From Bacteroidia bacterium (GTDB lineage: Bacteria; Bacteroidota; Bacteroidia; Flavobacteriales; NORP286): a stretch of DNA of 5,476 nt. The notes under the pieces are model-generated. The model made no database searches and was not told the origin of the DNA. It saw only the letters and a program-made list of their open reading frames with translations. Location of the stretch: the NCBI GenBank assembly GCA_016763665.1, contig JAESTI010000425.1, positions 1-5,476 on the forward strand, written 5' to 3'. Positions 1 to 5,476 of this stretch are shown here, piece after piece (position 1 is the stretch's first letter; each line of letters opens with the position of its first letter). The translations under genes were made by a program, and so were the position numbers.

Positions 1-108
1 AGTCTCAAGACTTATCGTAGCGTTAATGTTGTGCTTAATCTTATTTTTTTCTGTTTCTTTACAATCCTTAAAATATTATCAATGGAAGATTCTATAAATT
101 AAGATGTC
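1..108. other. Upstream non-coding region, no clear promoter
   Basis: This is AT-rich sequence before the large gene. Two forward frames are open from the window edge to stops at 95-97 and 100-102. They could in principle be the tail of an upstream gene, but the stretch is too short and low in complexity to judge. The reverse frames contain several stops. I see no TAnnTTTG box of the Bacteroidota type and no convincing -35/-10 pair; TATTAT at 74-79 is an isolated -10-like match. There is no purine-rich Shine-Dalgarno sequence before the ATG at 109, as is common in Bacteroidota. A T-run at 44-50 has no stable hairpin in front of it. Confidence 0.5.
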
Positions 109-174
109 ATGAAATTATCAAAATCTCTAATCTCTTTATCTACAATAATAGCATTTCTATTTTTAATTTCATGT
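109..174 (+). other. Lipoprotein signal peptide with lipobox LISC
   Basis: It encodes residues 1-22: two lysines near the N-terminus (Lys2, Lys5), a hydrophobic stretch of about 15 residues, and L-I-S-C at 19-22. Signal peptidase II would cut before Cys22, which would then carry the lipid anchor. Gly at +2 is not the aspartate that retains lipoproteins at the inner membrane in E. coli, but sorting rules differ in Bacteroidota, so which membrane holds it is not decided by this. Confidence 0.88.
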
Positions 175-1038
175 GGCAGAGATACCCATAAGCCAATCAA
201 AGTCAACCATGAGTTTAAAGAGTGGATCAGCGCTTTTACAACTGGAGTTGTATCCAAAAAATCAAATTTTGAGATACATCTTACTAAACCCACCAAATTA
301 TTCACAGAAATAGATGCCCTAATTGATGAAGACCTTTTCGAATTTTCACCTTCTGTAGATGGAAAGGCATACTGGAAGGATAATCAAACCATGATGTTTG
401 TACCCGATGAATTACTTAAATCGGGAACTACCTATCAGGTCACTTTTGCACTTGGTAAAGTTCTAGAAGTTACTAGCAAATTCGAAGAGTTCCTATATGA
501 CTTCTCAGTCATCAATCAACATTTTAGTGTAGAGATAGATGGAATTAAGTCTTATGATAATCAAAACCTAATTTGGAATAGCTTTCAAGGACAATTAAAT
601 TCCACAGATTTTATTAGTGAGGAAGAAGTTCAATCCTTACTTGAAATTCAACACAACGGCAAAGCCCTGTCCATATCATGGAACAGTGATGCGTTAGGAA
701 GAAATCATGCTTTCAAAGTTGATAGTGTTCAGAGAAAAGAAGAAACTGTTTCCTTGCTGATCATATGGGATGGATCACCAATTGATGTTGATATAAAAGG
801 AGAAGAAGAATTTGTAATTCCTTCTCTAAGTGATTTCAAATTGATGGATGTTAAAGTACTGCAACAACCTGAACAACATGTAAAACTAACCTTTTCTGAT
901 CCACTGGATGGAAAACAAGACCTAACCGGCCTAATTCGATTTCAGGATTATAACGACTTTAAATTTGAAATAACCGACAATTTGGTTAAAGCATACCCAA
1001 AAGCAAGACAAATAGGTACTAAAACGATCCTTGTTTAA
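109..1038 (+). CDS. N-terminal fragment of the A2M lipoprotein (309 residues, ends at premature TAA)
   Basis: The start at 109 is chosen because an in-frame stop at 100-102 rules out extension and a lipoprotein signal peptide follows directly: M-K-L-S-K, a hydrophobic core, then lipobox L-I-S-C with lipidated Cys22. Residues after the cysteine are G-R-D-T-H-K, without the acidic or Lys-Asp-Asp type surface-export signal described in Bacteroidota, so a periplasm-facing anchor is the simpler reading. About residues 55-135 look like an Ig-like/MG1 beta-sandwich (F-E-F-S-P followed by a W-K-D-N and a G-T-T-Y-Q-V-T-F strand); 145-305 holds a second beta-rich domain. The fragment stops in what looks like a beta-strand (T-K-T-I-L-V), with the partner strand encoded just after the stop, so it would end in mid-domain. 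Alone it has neither bait region nor thioester and could not act as a trap. Confidence 0.75.
   Translation: MKLSKSLISLSTIIAFLFLISCGRDTHKPIKVNHEFKEWISAFTTGVVSKKSNFEIHLTKPTKLFTEIDALIDEDLFEFSPSVDGKAYWKDNQTMMFVPDELLKSGTTYQVTFALGKVLEVTSKFEEFLYDFSVINQHFSVEIDGIKSYDNQNLIWNSFQGQLNSTDFISEEEVQSLLEIQHNGKALSISWNSDALGRNHAFKVDSVQRKEETVSLLIIWDGSPIDVDIKGEEEFVIPSLSDFKLMDVKVLQQPEQHVKLTFSDPLDGKQDLTGLIRFQDYNDFKFEITDNLVKAYPKARQIGTKTILV
1036..1038 (+). other. Premature in-frame TAA stop (codon 310)
   Basis: The stop lies between I-L-V and T-G-V-T-N-S-I-G-Y, which together read as one continuous segment of the MG domain. TAA is one base from CAA (Gln), AAA (Lys) or GAA (Glu), any of which would suit an exposed position in a strand. 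There is no homopolymer or short repeat at the site, so slippage or phase variation is unlikely. CAA is used freely for Gln elsewhere in the gene, and TAA, TAG and TGA occur nowhere else in the frame, so code reassignment is unlikely too. Confidence 0.9.
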
Positions 1039-1044
1039 ACCGGA

Positions 1045-4000
1045 GTGACCAACAGTATTGGTTATAAACTTCTTGAATCTACTTCTTTAGAGATTTCCTT
1101 TATTGAAGTCAAACCCAATGTCCGTATATCGCACAATGGCGTTATTTTACCTTCATCTAATGATCTTATTGTTCCATTTAAGGCAGTCAATTTAAATGCA
1201 GTTGATGTTAATATTATTAAGATCTACGAAAATAACATTCATCAGTTTTTTCAAAACAATACTCACACTGGTTCACGAGAACTTTCCAGAGTTGGAAGAT
1301 CGGTACTCAATAAGAAAATAGACCTAACCTCGGATAAGGCAATAGATTATGGGGTATGGAATAATTTCTCTTTAGATATGAGTGAATTGATCAAACCTGA
1401 TCCGGGAGCTATATATAGAATTGATCTAAGTTTCAAAAAAGAATATTCCCTTTACACTTGTGAAGAGGAAGAAGAATCGGAATATAATTATGATGTGCCG
1501 GAGAATACATACAGCTATTATGGTGATGGCTGGGGATATTATGATTACTACTACTATAACGATTATAATTACTATGACTACCATTGGCGAGATAGAGATG
1601 ATCCATGTAAATCTTCTTATTACTACGGCAAACATGCCAGCACCAATATTTTAGCCAGTAATATTGGACTATTGGCCAAATCTGGTTTTGAGAAAAAAAT
1701 ATTAATTGCTGTTACAGACATTCGAACAGCGAAACCATGGAAAGGTGTTGATATTGAACTGTTTGACTACCAGCACCAAAAGGTTGGTGAAGCAGTTTCC
1801 AATAGTGAGGGTTTAGTTTGGGTTGATCTACGGAAAAAGCCACAATTATTGGTTGCATCAAAAGGAGATGAAAAGGGGTATCTCACCTTAGAAGATGGAC
1901 AATCTCTTTCCATGGCTCATTTCAATGTTAAGGGTTCGCAGGTTCAAAATGGGCTAAAAGGATTCATTTACGGTGAACGAGGAGTATGGCGGCCTGGTGA
2001 TACCTTATTTTTAAATTTCATAATCGAGGATAAACAAAAAATTCTACCTGAAGACCACCCGGTTAAATTTGAATTGTACAATTCCCAAACTCAATTAGTA
2101 AAGACCATCGTCAAGAAAAATGGATTGAATGGGATATTTAATTTTACCGTAAAAACAGCTGACGATGCACCAACTGGCACATGGACTGCTAAAGTTAAAG
2201 TTGGAGGAGCTCTGTTTACAAAATACCTCAAAGTCGAGGCTATCAGACCAAATCGGTTAAAGATAAAACTGGATTACGGAGTAGAAAAACTAAGCGCTAG
2301 CAAACCTGAGCAAACAGGGAAAATGGAGGTCAAATGGCTTCATGGTGCTACAGCAAAGAATCTTAAAGCAAAAGTGGAAGTCACACTTTCAGGAGGAACA
2401 ACAAAATTTGAAGGTTATGAAGATTACCATTTCACCGATCATACCAGGCGATATTCTCCTAATGAAGAGTTGATTTTTGATGGAAAAATTGATGAAACTG
2501 GTCATGCCTCAATTCCTTCCAGTGTAAAGGTTAGAGATGCCGCTCCGGGAATGTTAAAAGCTTATTTTAAAGTTCGCGTCTTTGAAGAAAGTGGTGATTT
2601 TAGCATAGATAGATTTTCAATTCCTTACTCTCCATATCATACATACGTTGGTGTTAAACTTCCTCAAGGCGATAGAAATAGAACGCTATTAACCGACAGT
2701 ACTTATGAAGCCCAAATTGTAACAGTAGATGAAAACGGAAAGCCTGTTGATGTTGATAATTTAGATGTCACCGTATATAAGGTAAACTGGAGATGGTGGT
2801 GGGATAGCTCTGATGATTATGCAGCAAATTATACGGGAAGCTCCTATTCTAATCAAGTTCAACGTTTTGTAGTAAGTACAAAAAATGGCAAAGGAAATGT
2901 GAAATTCAAAATTGAATATCCTGATTGGGGAAGATATATGATAAGGATTTCTGATCGAGAGGGTAAACATAGCACAGCAAAAGCATTTTACATGGATTGG
3001 CCAGGCTGGTATAAACGTGGGAATAGGACTAATCCTGGGGGAGCTTCTGTTCTGTCATTTTCAACTGATAAGGATAACTATAATGTTGGGGAAACAGTTC
3101 AGGTTACAATCCCAGCAGCAACTAAGGGAAGGGCATTAGTAACCGTTGAAAGTGGATCCAAGATACTCAAGGCGGAATGGTTAGATGTTCAAACAGAAGA
3201 ATTTAATCATGAAATTGAAGTTACTGACGAAATGGCTCCTAATGTTTACATTAATATAACATTGGTACAACCACATGAGCATGACAATAGCTTACCTATC
3301 CGACTATATGGAGTGCAACCAATTGATGTTACAGACCCTAATACCATATTAAAGCCTGTCATCGATATGCCTGAATCGATCCGCCCTGAAACAACAATTA
3401 AGGTCAAAGTAAGCGAAGAAAACAATAAAAAAATGACTTACACTTTGGCAATTGTGGATGAGGGCTTATTGGATCTGACAAGATTTAAAACTCCAAATCC
3501 ACATCCTGTATTTTATGCACATGAAGCGCTGGGAGTTAAAACATGGGATCTATATAATTTTGTAATAGGCGCTTATGGAGGAAAATTGGAGCGAATACTT
3601 AGTATTGGCGGTGATGAAGGAGCTAAAGGGAAAGACAAAGACAAGATCAACAGGTTCAAACCTATGGTTAAGTTTTTAGGACCATTTGAACTTGCATCAG
3701 GAAAATCCAATACCCATGATATAGCGATTCCAAATTATATTGGATCTGTCAGGACAATGGTCATTGCAGCTCAAGATGGAGCTTATGGTAAAAGCGAAGA
3801 AACCACACCAGTCAAAAAACCGTTGATGGTTCTCGCAACACTACCCAGAGTTTTAGGTCCGGATGAAACAGTAAAACTTCCTGTAACAATTTTTGCTATG
3901 GAAGATCACATCAAAGACGTTAAGATCGAAATTATTGCTAACAACTTATTCAATTCTGGTTTTGAGTCAACTAAAACAGTTCAATTTGATAAGCCGGATG

Positions 4001-5476
4001 ATATGGTTATTAATTTTGAATTACAGGTGGCAAAAAAAATTGGGAAAGGAGAAGTTCAGGTTATTGTAACATCTGGAAAAGAAAAAGCTACTTATGAAAT
4101 AGAACTTGAAGTTAGAAATCCTAACCCATCAAGAACCAAATATATTGATGCTATTGTTGAAGCTGGCAATAGTTGGGAAAGTGATTATGAGCTTATTGGT
4201 ATTGATGGCACCAATAAAGTCACCATTGAATTTTCCAACCTGCCTCCTTTAGATTTCGACCGTAGATTAAGATATTTGATTGGTTACCCACATGGCTGTA
4301 TTGAGCAGGTTACATCTCAAGCATTTCCTCAATTATACTTAAAAGACGTATTGGATGCTGATGAAAGGGTTTTTAAAAGAGCATCTGACAATGTTAAGAT
4401 AGCGCTGGAAAAACTGAAGAGATTTCAGTACTCAGATGGCGGAATGTCTTATTGGCCCAGTGGATACCGAAGTAGTGATTGGGGAACTTCTTATGCCGGA
4501 CATTTCATGTTGGAAGCAGAAGCAAAAGGGTTTGCTCTACCCCCTGGACTGAAGTCGAATTGGGTCAGCTATCAAAAAAGAACAGCAAGAAGTTATAACT
4601 CAAGGCAGTATAAAGATCCACGAGCGAGATACGCAAGGTACAGCTACGATATGGCCCAAGCTTATAGATTGTTTACTTTAGCTTTAAGCGGAAATCCAGA
4701 AATTGGAGCGATGAACAGACTGAAAGAAGACAATAACCTTAGTTTGACAGGCTTCTGGCGTTTAGCTGCAGCATACCACTTAGCTGGTCAACCTGAGGTG
4801 GCTCAAAGAATTATTACAAGTAAAAAGGCCTTTATCCATGAACAATCAGGAAGATATGGATATACCTATGGTTCCAGAGGACGAAATCATGCTATGATCC
4901 TTGAAGCGATGAGCATTATGGAAATGCGTTCAGAAGCAGTCAGTTTAATGTTACATATTTCAGAATCTTTGTCCAGTGCACGATGGATGAGTACCCAAAC
5001 TACAGCATACTCTTTATTAGCAATGGTAAAATTTGCCGGACCAAATTTAACTTCTAAACAAATGACATTTGAATATGAAATAAATTCTGATCAAAAAGAA
5101 AGCATAAATACCCAACTTCCTATAAAGCAGATCAAGGTCACATCTCTTGATATAAAAAATGGTCATATATCAGTGACAAACAATAGCGAAGGTATCTTGT
5201 ATACCAGGGTGCTTATTTCAGGTAAACCTTTACATGGAGATGAACAGGCATCCTCAAACAACCTTGGGATTAATATTAAGTATGTTAATATGAAAGGAAA
5301 AGGTATTGATATAACAAAATTGGAACAAGGAACAGATTTTATTGCGGAAGTAACAGTTACTAATCCAAACACAACCCAATGGATACAAGATATCGCCTTA
5401 ACACAGATATTTCCATCCGGATGGGAAATTCACAATACAAGAATGGATCAAGGACCAAACATCCATGAAGAAGATA
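1045..5476 (+). CDS. C-terminal part of the A2M protein (bait, A2M and thioester domains), truncated by window edge
   Basis: Protein homologous to A2M resumes at codon 1039, directly after the stop, in the same frame and without further stops to 5476. The only plausible in-frame restarts near the break are GTG at 1045 and ATG at 1378. GGAG at 1042-1045 overlaps the GTG and so cannot be its ribosome site, and neither start has a Shine-Dalgarno sequence, so independent translation is unsupported; 1045 is used only as the first possible start. This part holds the bMG3, MG2, bait-region, A2M core and thioester domains and most of the C-terminal MG domain. Translated by itself it would lack a signal peptide and stay in the cytoplasm, where a protease trap has no known use. 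The reading frame is clearly protein-coding in origin; only its separate expression is doubtful. Confidence 0.6.
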   Translation, partial: MTNSIGYKLLESTSLEISFIEVKPNVRISHNGVILPSSNDLIVPFKAVNLNAVDVNIIKIYENNIHQFFQNNTHTGSRELSRVGRSVLNKKIDLTSDKAIDYGVWNNFSLDMSELIKPDPGAIYRIDLSFKKEYSLYTCEEEEESEYNYDVPENTYSYYGDGWGYYDYYYYNDYNYYDYHWRDRDDPCKSSYYYGKHASTNILASNIGLLAKSGFEKKILIAVTDIRTAKPWKGVDIELFDYQHQKVGEAVSNSEGLVWVDLRKKPQLLVASKGDEKGYLTLEDGQSLSMAHFNVKGSQVQNGLKGFIYGERGVWRPGDTLFLNFIIEDKQKILPEDHPVKFELYNSQTQLVKTIVKKNGLNGIFNFTVKTADDAPTGTWTAKVKVGGALFTKYLKVEAIRPNRLKIKLDYGVEKLSASKPEQTGKMEVKWLHGATAKNLKAKVEVTLSGGTTKFEGYEDYHFTDHTRRYSPNEELIFDGKIDETGHASIPSSVKVRDAAPGMLKAYFKVRVFEESGDFSIDRFSIPYSPYHTYVGVKLPQGDRNRTLLTDSTYEAQIVTVDENGKPVDVDNLDVTVYKVNWRWWWDSSDDYAANYTGSSYSNQVQRFVVSTKNGKGNVKFKIEYPDWGRYMIRISDREGKHSTAKAFYMDWPGWYKRGNRTNPGGASVLSFSTDKDNYNVGETVQVTIPAATKGRALVTVESGSKILKAEWLDVQTEEFNHEIEVTDEMAPNVYINITLVQPHEHDNSLPIRLYGVQPIDVTDPNTILKPVIDMPESIRPETTIKVKVSEENNKKMTYTLAIVDEGLLDLTRFKTPNPHPVFYAHEALGVKTWDLYNFVIGAYGGKLERILSIGGDEGAKGKDKDKINRFKPMVKFLGPFELASGKSNTHDIAIPNYIGSVRTMVIAAQDGAYGKSEETTPVKKPLMVLATLPRVLGPDETVKLPVTIFAMEDHIKDVKIEIIANNLFNSGFESTKTVQFDKPDDMVINFELQVAKKIGKGEVQVIVTSGKEKATYEIELEVRNPNPSRTKYIDAIVEAGNSWESDYELIGIDGTNKVTIEFSNLPPLDFDRRLRYLIGYPHGCIEQVTSQAFPQLYLKDVLDADERVFKRASDNVKIALEKLKRFQYSDGGMSYWPSGYRSSDWGTSYAGHFMLEAEAKGFALPPGLKSNWVSYQKRTARSYNSRQYKDPRARYARYSYDMAQAYRLFTLALSGNPEIGAMNRLKEDNNLSLTGFWRLAAAYHLAGQPEVAQRIITSKKAFIHEQSGRYGYTYGSRGRNHAMILEAMSIMEMRSEAVSLMLHISESLSSARWMSTQTTAYSLLAMVKFAGPNLTSKQMTFEYEINSDQKESINTQLPIKQIKVTSLDIKNGHISVTNNSEGILYTRVLISGKPLHGDEQASSNNLGINIKYVNMKGKGIDITKLEQGTDFIAEVTVTNPNTTQWIQDIALTQIFPSGWEIHNTRMDQGPNIHEED
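1459..1608 (+). other. Tyr/Asp/Asn-rich low-complexity insert bracketed by Cys451 and Cys500
   Basis: Codons 452-499 begin with an acidic run (five Glu after Cys451), then an aromatic tract with 15 tyrosines and two tryptophans, and end in W-R-D-R-D-D-P-C. The DNA is correspondingly dominated by TAT, TAC, GAT and AAT codons. The two cysteines are the only ones in the protein besides the lipidated Cys22 and the thioester Cys1397, so a disulfide closing this segment into a loop is plausible. I recall similar aromatic segments ending in a D-x-P-C type motif in Bacteroidota A2M proteins, but their role is not known to me. Confidence 0.75.
1684..2253 (+). other. bMG3-like and MG2-like macroglobulin domains
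   Basis: Residues 526-610 carry a strand pattern typical of the bacterial MG3 domain: I-L-I-A-V-T-D-I-R-T-A-K-P-W-K-G-V, followed by N-S-E-G-L-V-W-V. Residues 617-715 match the MG2 domain, marked by Y-G-E-R-G-V-W-R-P-G-D at 621-631, the counterpart of the Y-T-D-R-x-x-Y-R-P-G-x signature across A2M and complement proteins, and by the P-T-G-T-W-T-A-K-V closing strand. These beta-sandwich domains form the scaffold around the thioester domain. Boundaries are estimates made by eye. Confidence 0.75.
3061..3660 (+). other. Bait-region domain (A2M_BRD-like) with flexible Gly/Lys/Asp stretch
   Basis: The domain opens with F-S-T-D-K-D-N-Y-N-V-G-E-T-V-Q-V, a usual start for this domain (residues 984-999), and holds A-I-V-D-E-G-L-L-D-L-T at 1114-1124, a strongly conserved A2M marker. 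The part after it, about residues 1157-1184, is rich in Gly, Lys and Asp (G-G-D-E-G-A-K-G-K-D-K-D-K) and looks disordered. By position, between the VDEG motif and the A2M core, it is the likely cleavable bait, with basic sites suited to trypsin-like proteases. The exact bait limits are inferred. Confidence 0.65.
3673..3960 (+). other. A2M core domain
   Basis: Residues 1189-1285 follow the bait stretch and show the family pattern F-L-G-P-F-E-L, then I-A-I-P-N-Y-I-G-S-V-R-T-M-V-I-A-A, then G-A-Y-G-K-S-E and P-L-M-V-L-A-T-L-P-R-V-L-G-P-D-E. This corresponds to the A2M family domain (PF00207 type), which links the bait region to the thioester domain and moves when the bait is cut. Assignment is by pattern recognition only. 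Confidence 0.75.
4261..5085 (+). other. Thioester (TED) domain with intact C-I-E-Q motif
   Basis: Y-P-H-G-C-I-E-Q at residues 1393-1400 is the thioester-forming signature (Cys codon 4297-4299, Gln codon 4306-4308). In this family the Cys thiol and Gln side chain form an internal thioester that reacts with nucleophiles of the captured protease. Downstream, D-G-G-M-S-Y-W-P-S-G (1443-1452) and W-G-T-S-Y-A-G-H-F-M-L-E-A-E-A-K-G (1458-1474) are the usual helical-toroid motifs of the domain. The key residues are present, so this half shows no decay despite lying downstream of the stop. Confidence 0.88.
5101..5476 (+). other. C-terminal macroglobulin (bMG10-like) domain, cut by window edge
   Basis: From about residue 1665 the sequence returns to beta-strands: I-K-Q-I-K-V-T, H-I-S-V-T-N-N-S, L-Y-T-R-V-L-I-S-G, then F-I-A-E-V-T-V-T-N and L-T-Q-I-F-P-S-G-W-E-I-H-N. 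The pattern F-P-S-G-W-E-I is typical of the last domain of bacterial A2M proteins. The frame is still open at residue 1789, so the true C-terminus and the stop codon lie outside the window. Confidence 0.75.

Larger units (their letters stand above)
109..5476 (+). pseudogene. Alpha-2-macroglobulin family lipoprotein gene interrupted by an in-frame stop; 3' end beyond window
   Basis: The whole locus is a bacterial A2M (YfhM-like) protease trap. One frame runs about 1789 codons, broken only by TAA at codon 310, with no frameshift. In order, with approximate residues counted through the stop: signal peptide and lipobox (1-22); Ig-like and MG domains (about 40-440); Tyr/Asp/Asn-rich insert (452-499); bMG3-like (526-610); MG2-like with Y-G-E-R-G-V-W-R-P-G-D (621-631); further MG domains (to 980); bait-region domain (985-1185); A2M core (1189-1285); thioester domain (about 1385-1660) with G-C-I-E-Q; C-terminal MG domain (1665 onward). 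The length fits the Bacteroidota family, usually about 1800-2000 residues, so roughly 100 residues are probably missing at the window edge. Known role of the family: trapping proteases that reach the periplasm. The protein identity is very firm. Whether the gene is dead depends on whether the stop is real, so the pseudogene label is provisional. Confidence 0.8.

Noticed and set aside
1..12. Perfect short inverted repeat AGTCTCAAGACT
   Set aside because: A stem of four to five pairs without a following T-run is too short for a terminator or operator call and is expected by chance.
58..98. Promoter-like words TTTACA (58-63), TATTAT (74-79) and TATAAA (93-98)
   Set aside because: Spacings do not fit a -35/-10 pair, and such words are frequent in AT-rich DNA; no Bacteroidota-type -7 box is present.
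99..305. Antisense open frame over the gene start
   Set aside because: It overlaps the signal peptide and first domain of the real gene and has no recognisable features.
1036..1038. Alternative genetic code with UAA read as Gln
   Set aside because: Only one UAA occurs in about 1789 codons while CAA is common as Gln, so a reassigned code is not supported.
1426..1654. Open frames on both strands over the Tyr/Asp/Asn-rich region, including an antisense Val/Ile-rich 'membrane' peptide
   Set aside because: They are by-products of repeated TAT/GAT/AAT codons in the real frame; the antisense reading of such codons gives Ile and Val. They have no ribosome site or family resemblance.
2761..2970. Antisense open frame of 69 codons
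   Set aside because: It lies wholly inside a conserved macroglobulin domain of the + strand gene and shows no protein family features.
5163..5372. Antisense open frame of 69 codons
   Set aside because: It is a shadow of the C-terminal macroglobulin domain with no independent support.

Overview
The window is almost entirely one very large gene on the + strand: a bacterial alpha-2-macroglobulin (A2M, YfhM-like) lipoprotein. The source is most likely a member of the Bacteroidota. The DNA is AT-rich, the start codon has no Shine-Dalgarno sequence, and the protein has the long form I associate with that phylum, with a Tyr/Asp/Asn-rich insert and a Trp-rich strand. Apart from one codon, a single reading frame stays open from the ATG at 109 to the window edge at 5476, about 1789 codons. 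The last C-terminal part lies outside the window.

Layout: 1-108 is AT-rich upstream sequence with no gene or promoter I can defend. From 109 come a lipoprotein signal peptide (Cys22) and N-terminal Ig-like/macroglobulin domains to about residue 440. A low-complexity Tyr/Asp/Asn segment sits between Cys451 and Cys500, followed by bMG3-like and MG2-like domains (about 520-715) and further macroglobulin domains with a Trp-rich strand (894-898). The bait-region domain (about 985-1185) has a Gly/Lys/Asp-rich flexible stretch at its end. The A2M core follows (about 1189-1285), then the thioester domain with an intact C-I-E-Q motif (Cys1397, Gln1400), and finally the C-terminal macroglobulin domain, cut by the window edge.

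The main anomaly is an in-frame TAA at 1036-1038 (codon 310). It cuts the gene into a 309-residue secreted N-terminal piece and a piece of about 1480 codons with no export signal. The frame does not shift, the homologous protein resumes at the very next codon, and no other stop occurs. This looks like a recent single-base nonsense change (one base from CAA, AAA or GAA) or a sequence error. I do not think it marks a new system or a changed genetic code.

If the stop is read through or is an error, the product would be a periplasmic or envelope-anchored protease trap. An attacking protease cuts the bait region, the protein changes shape, and the exposed thioester binds the protease covalently. 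In many bacteria such genes lie beside pbpC (penicillin-binding protein 1C), but no neighbour is visible here.
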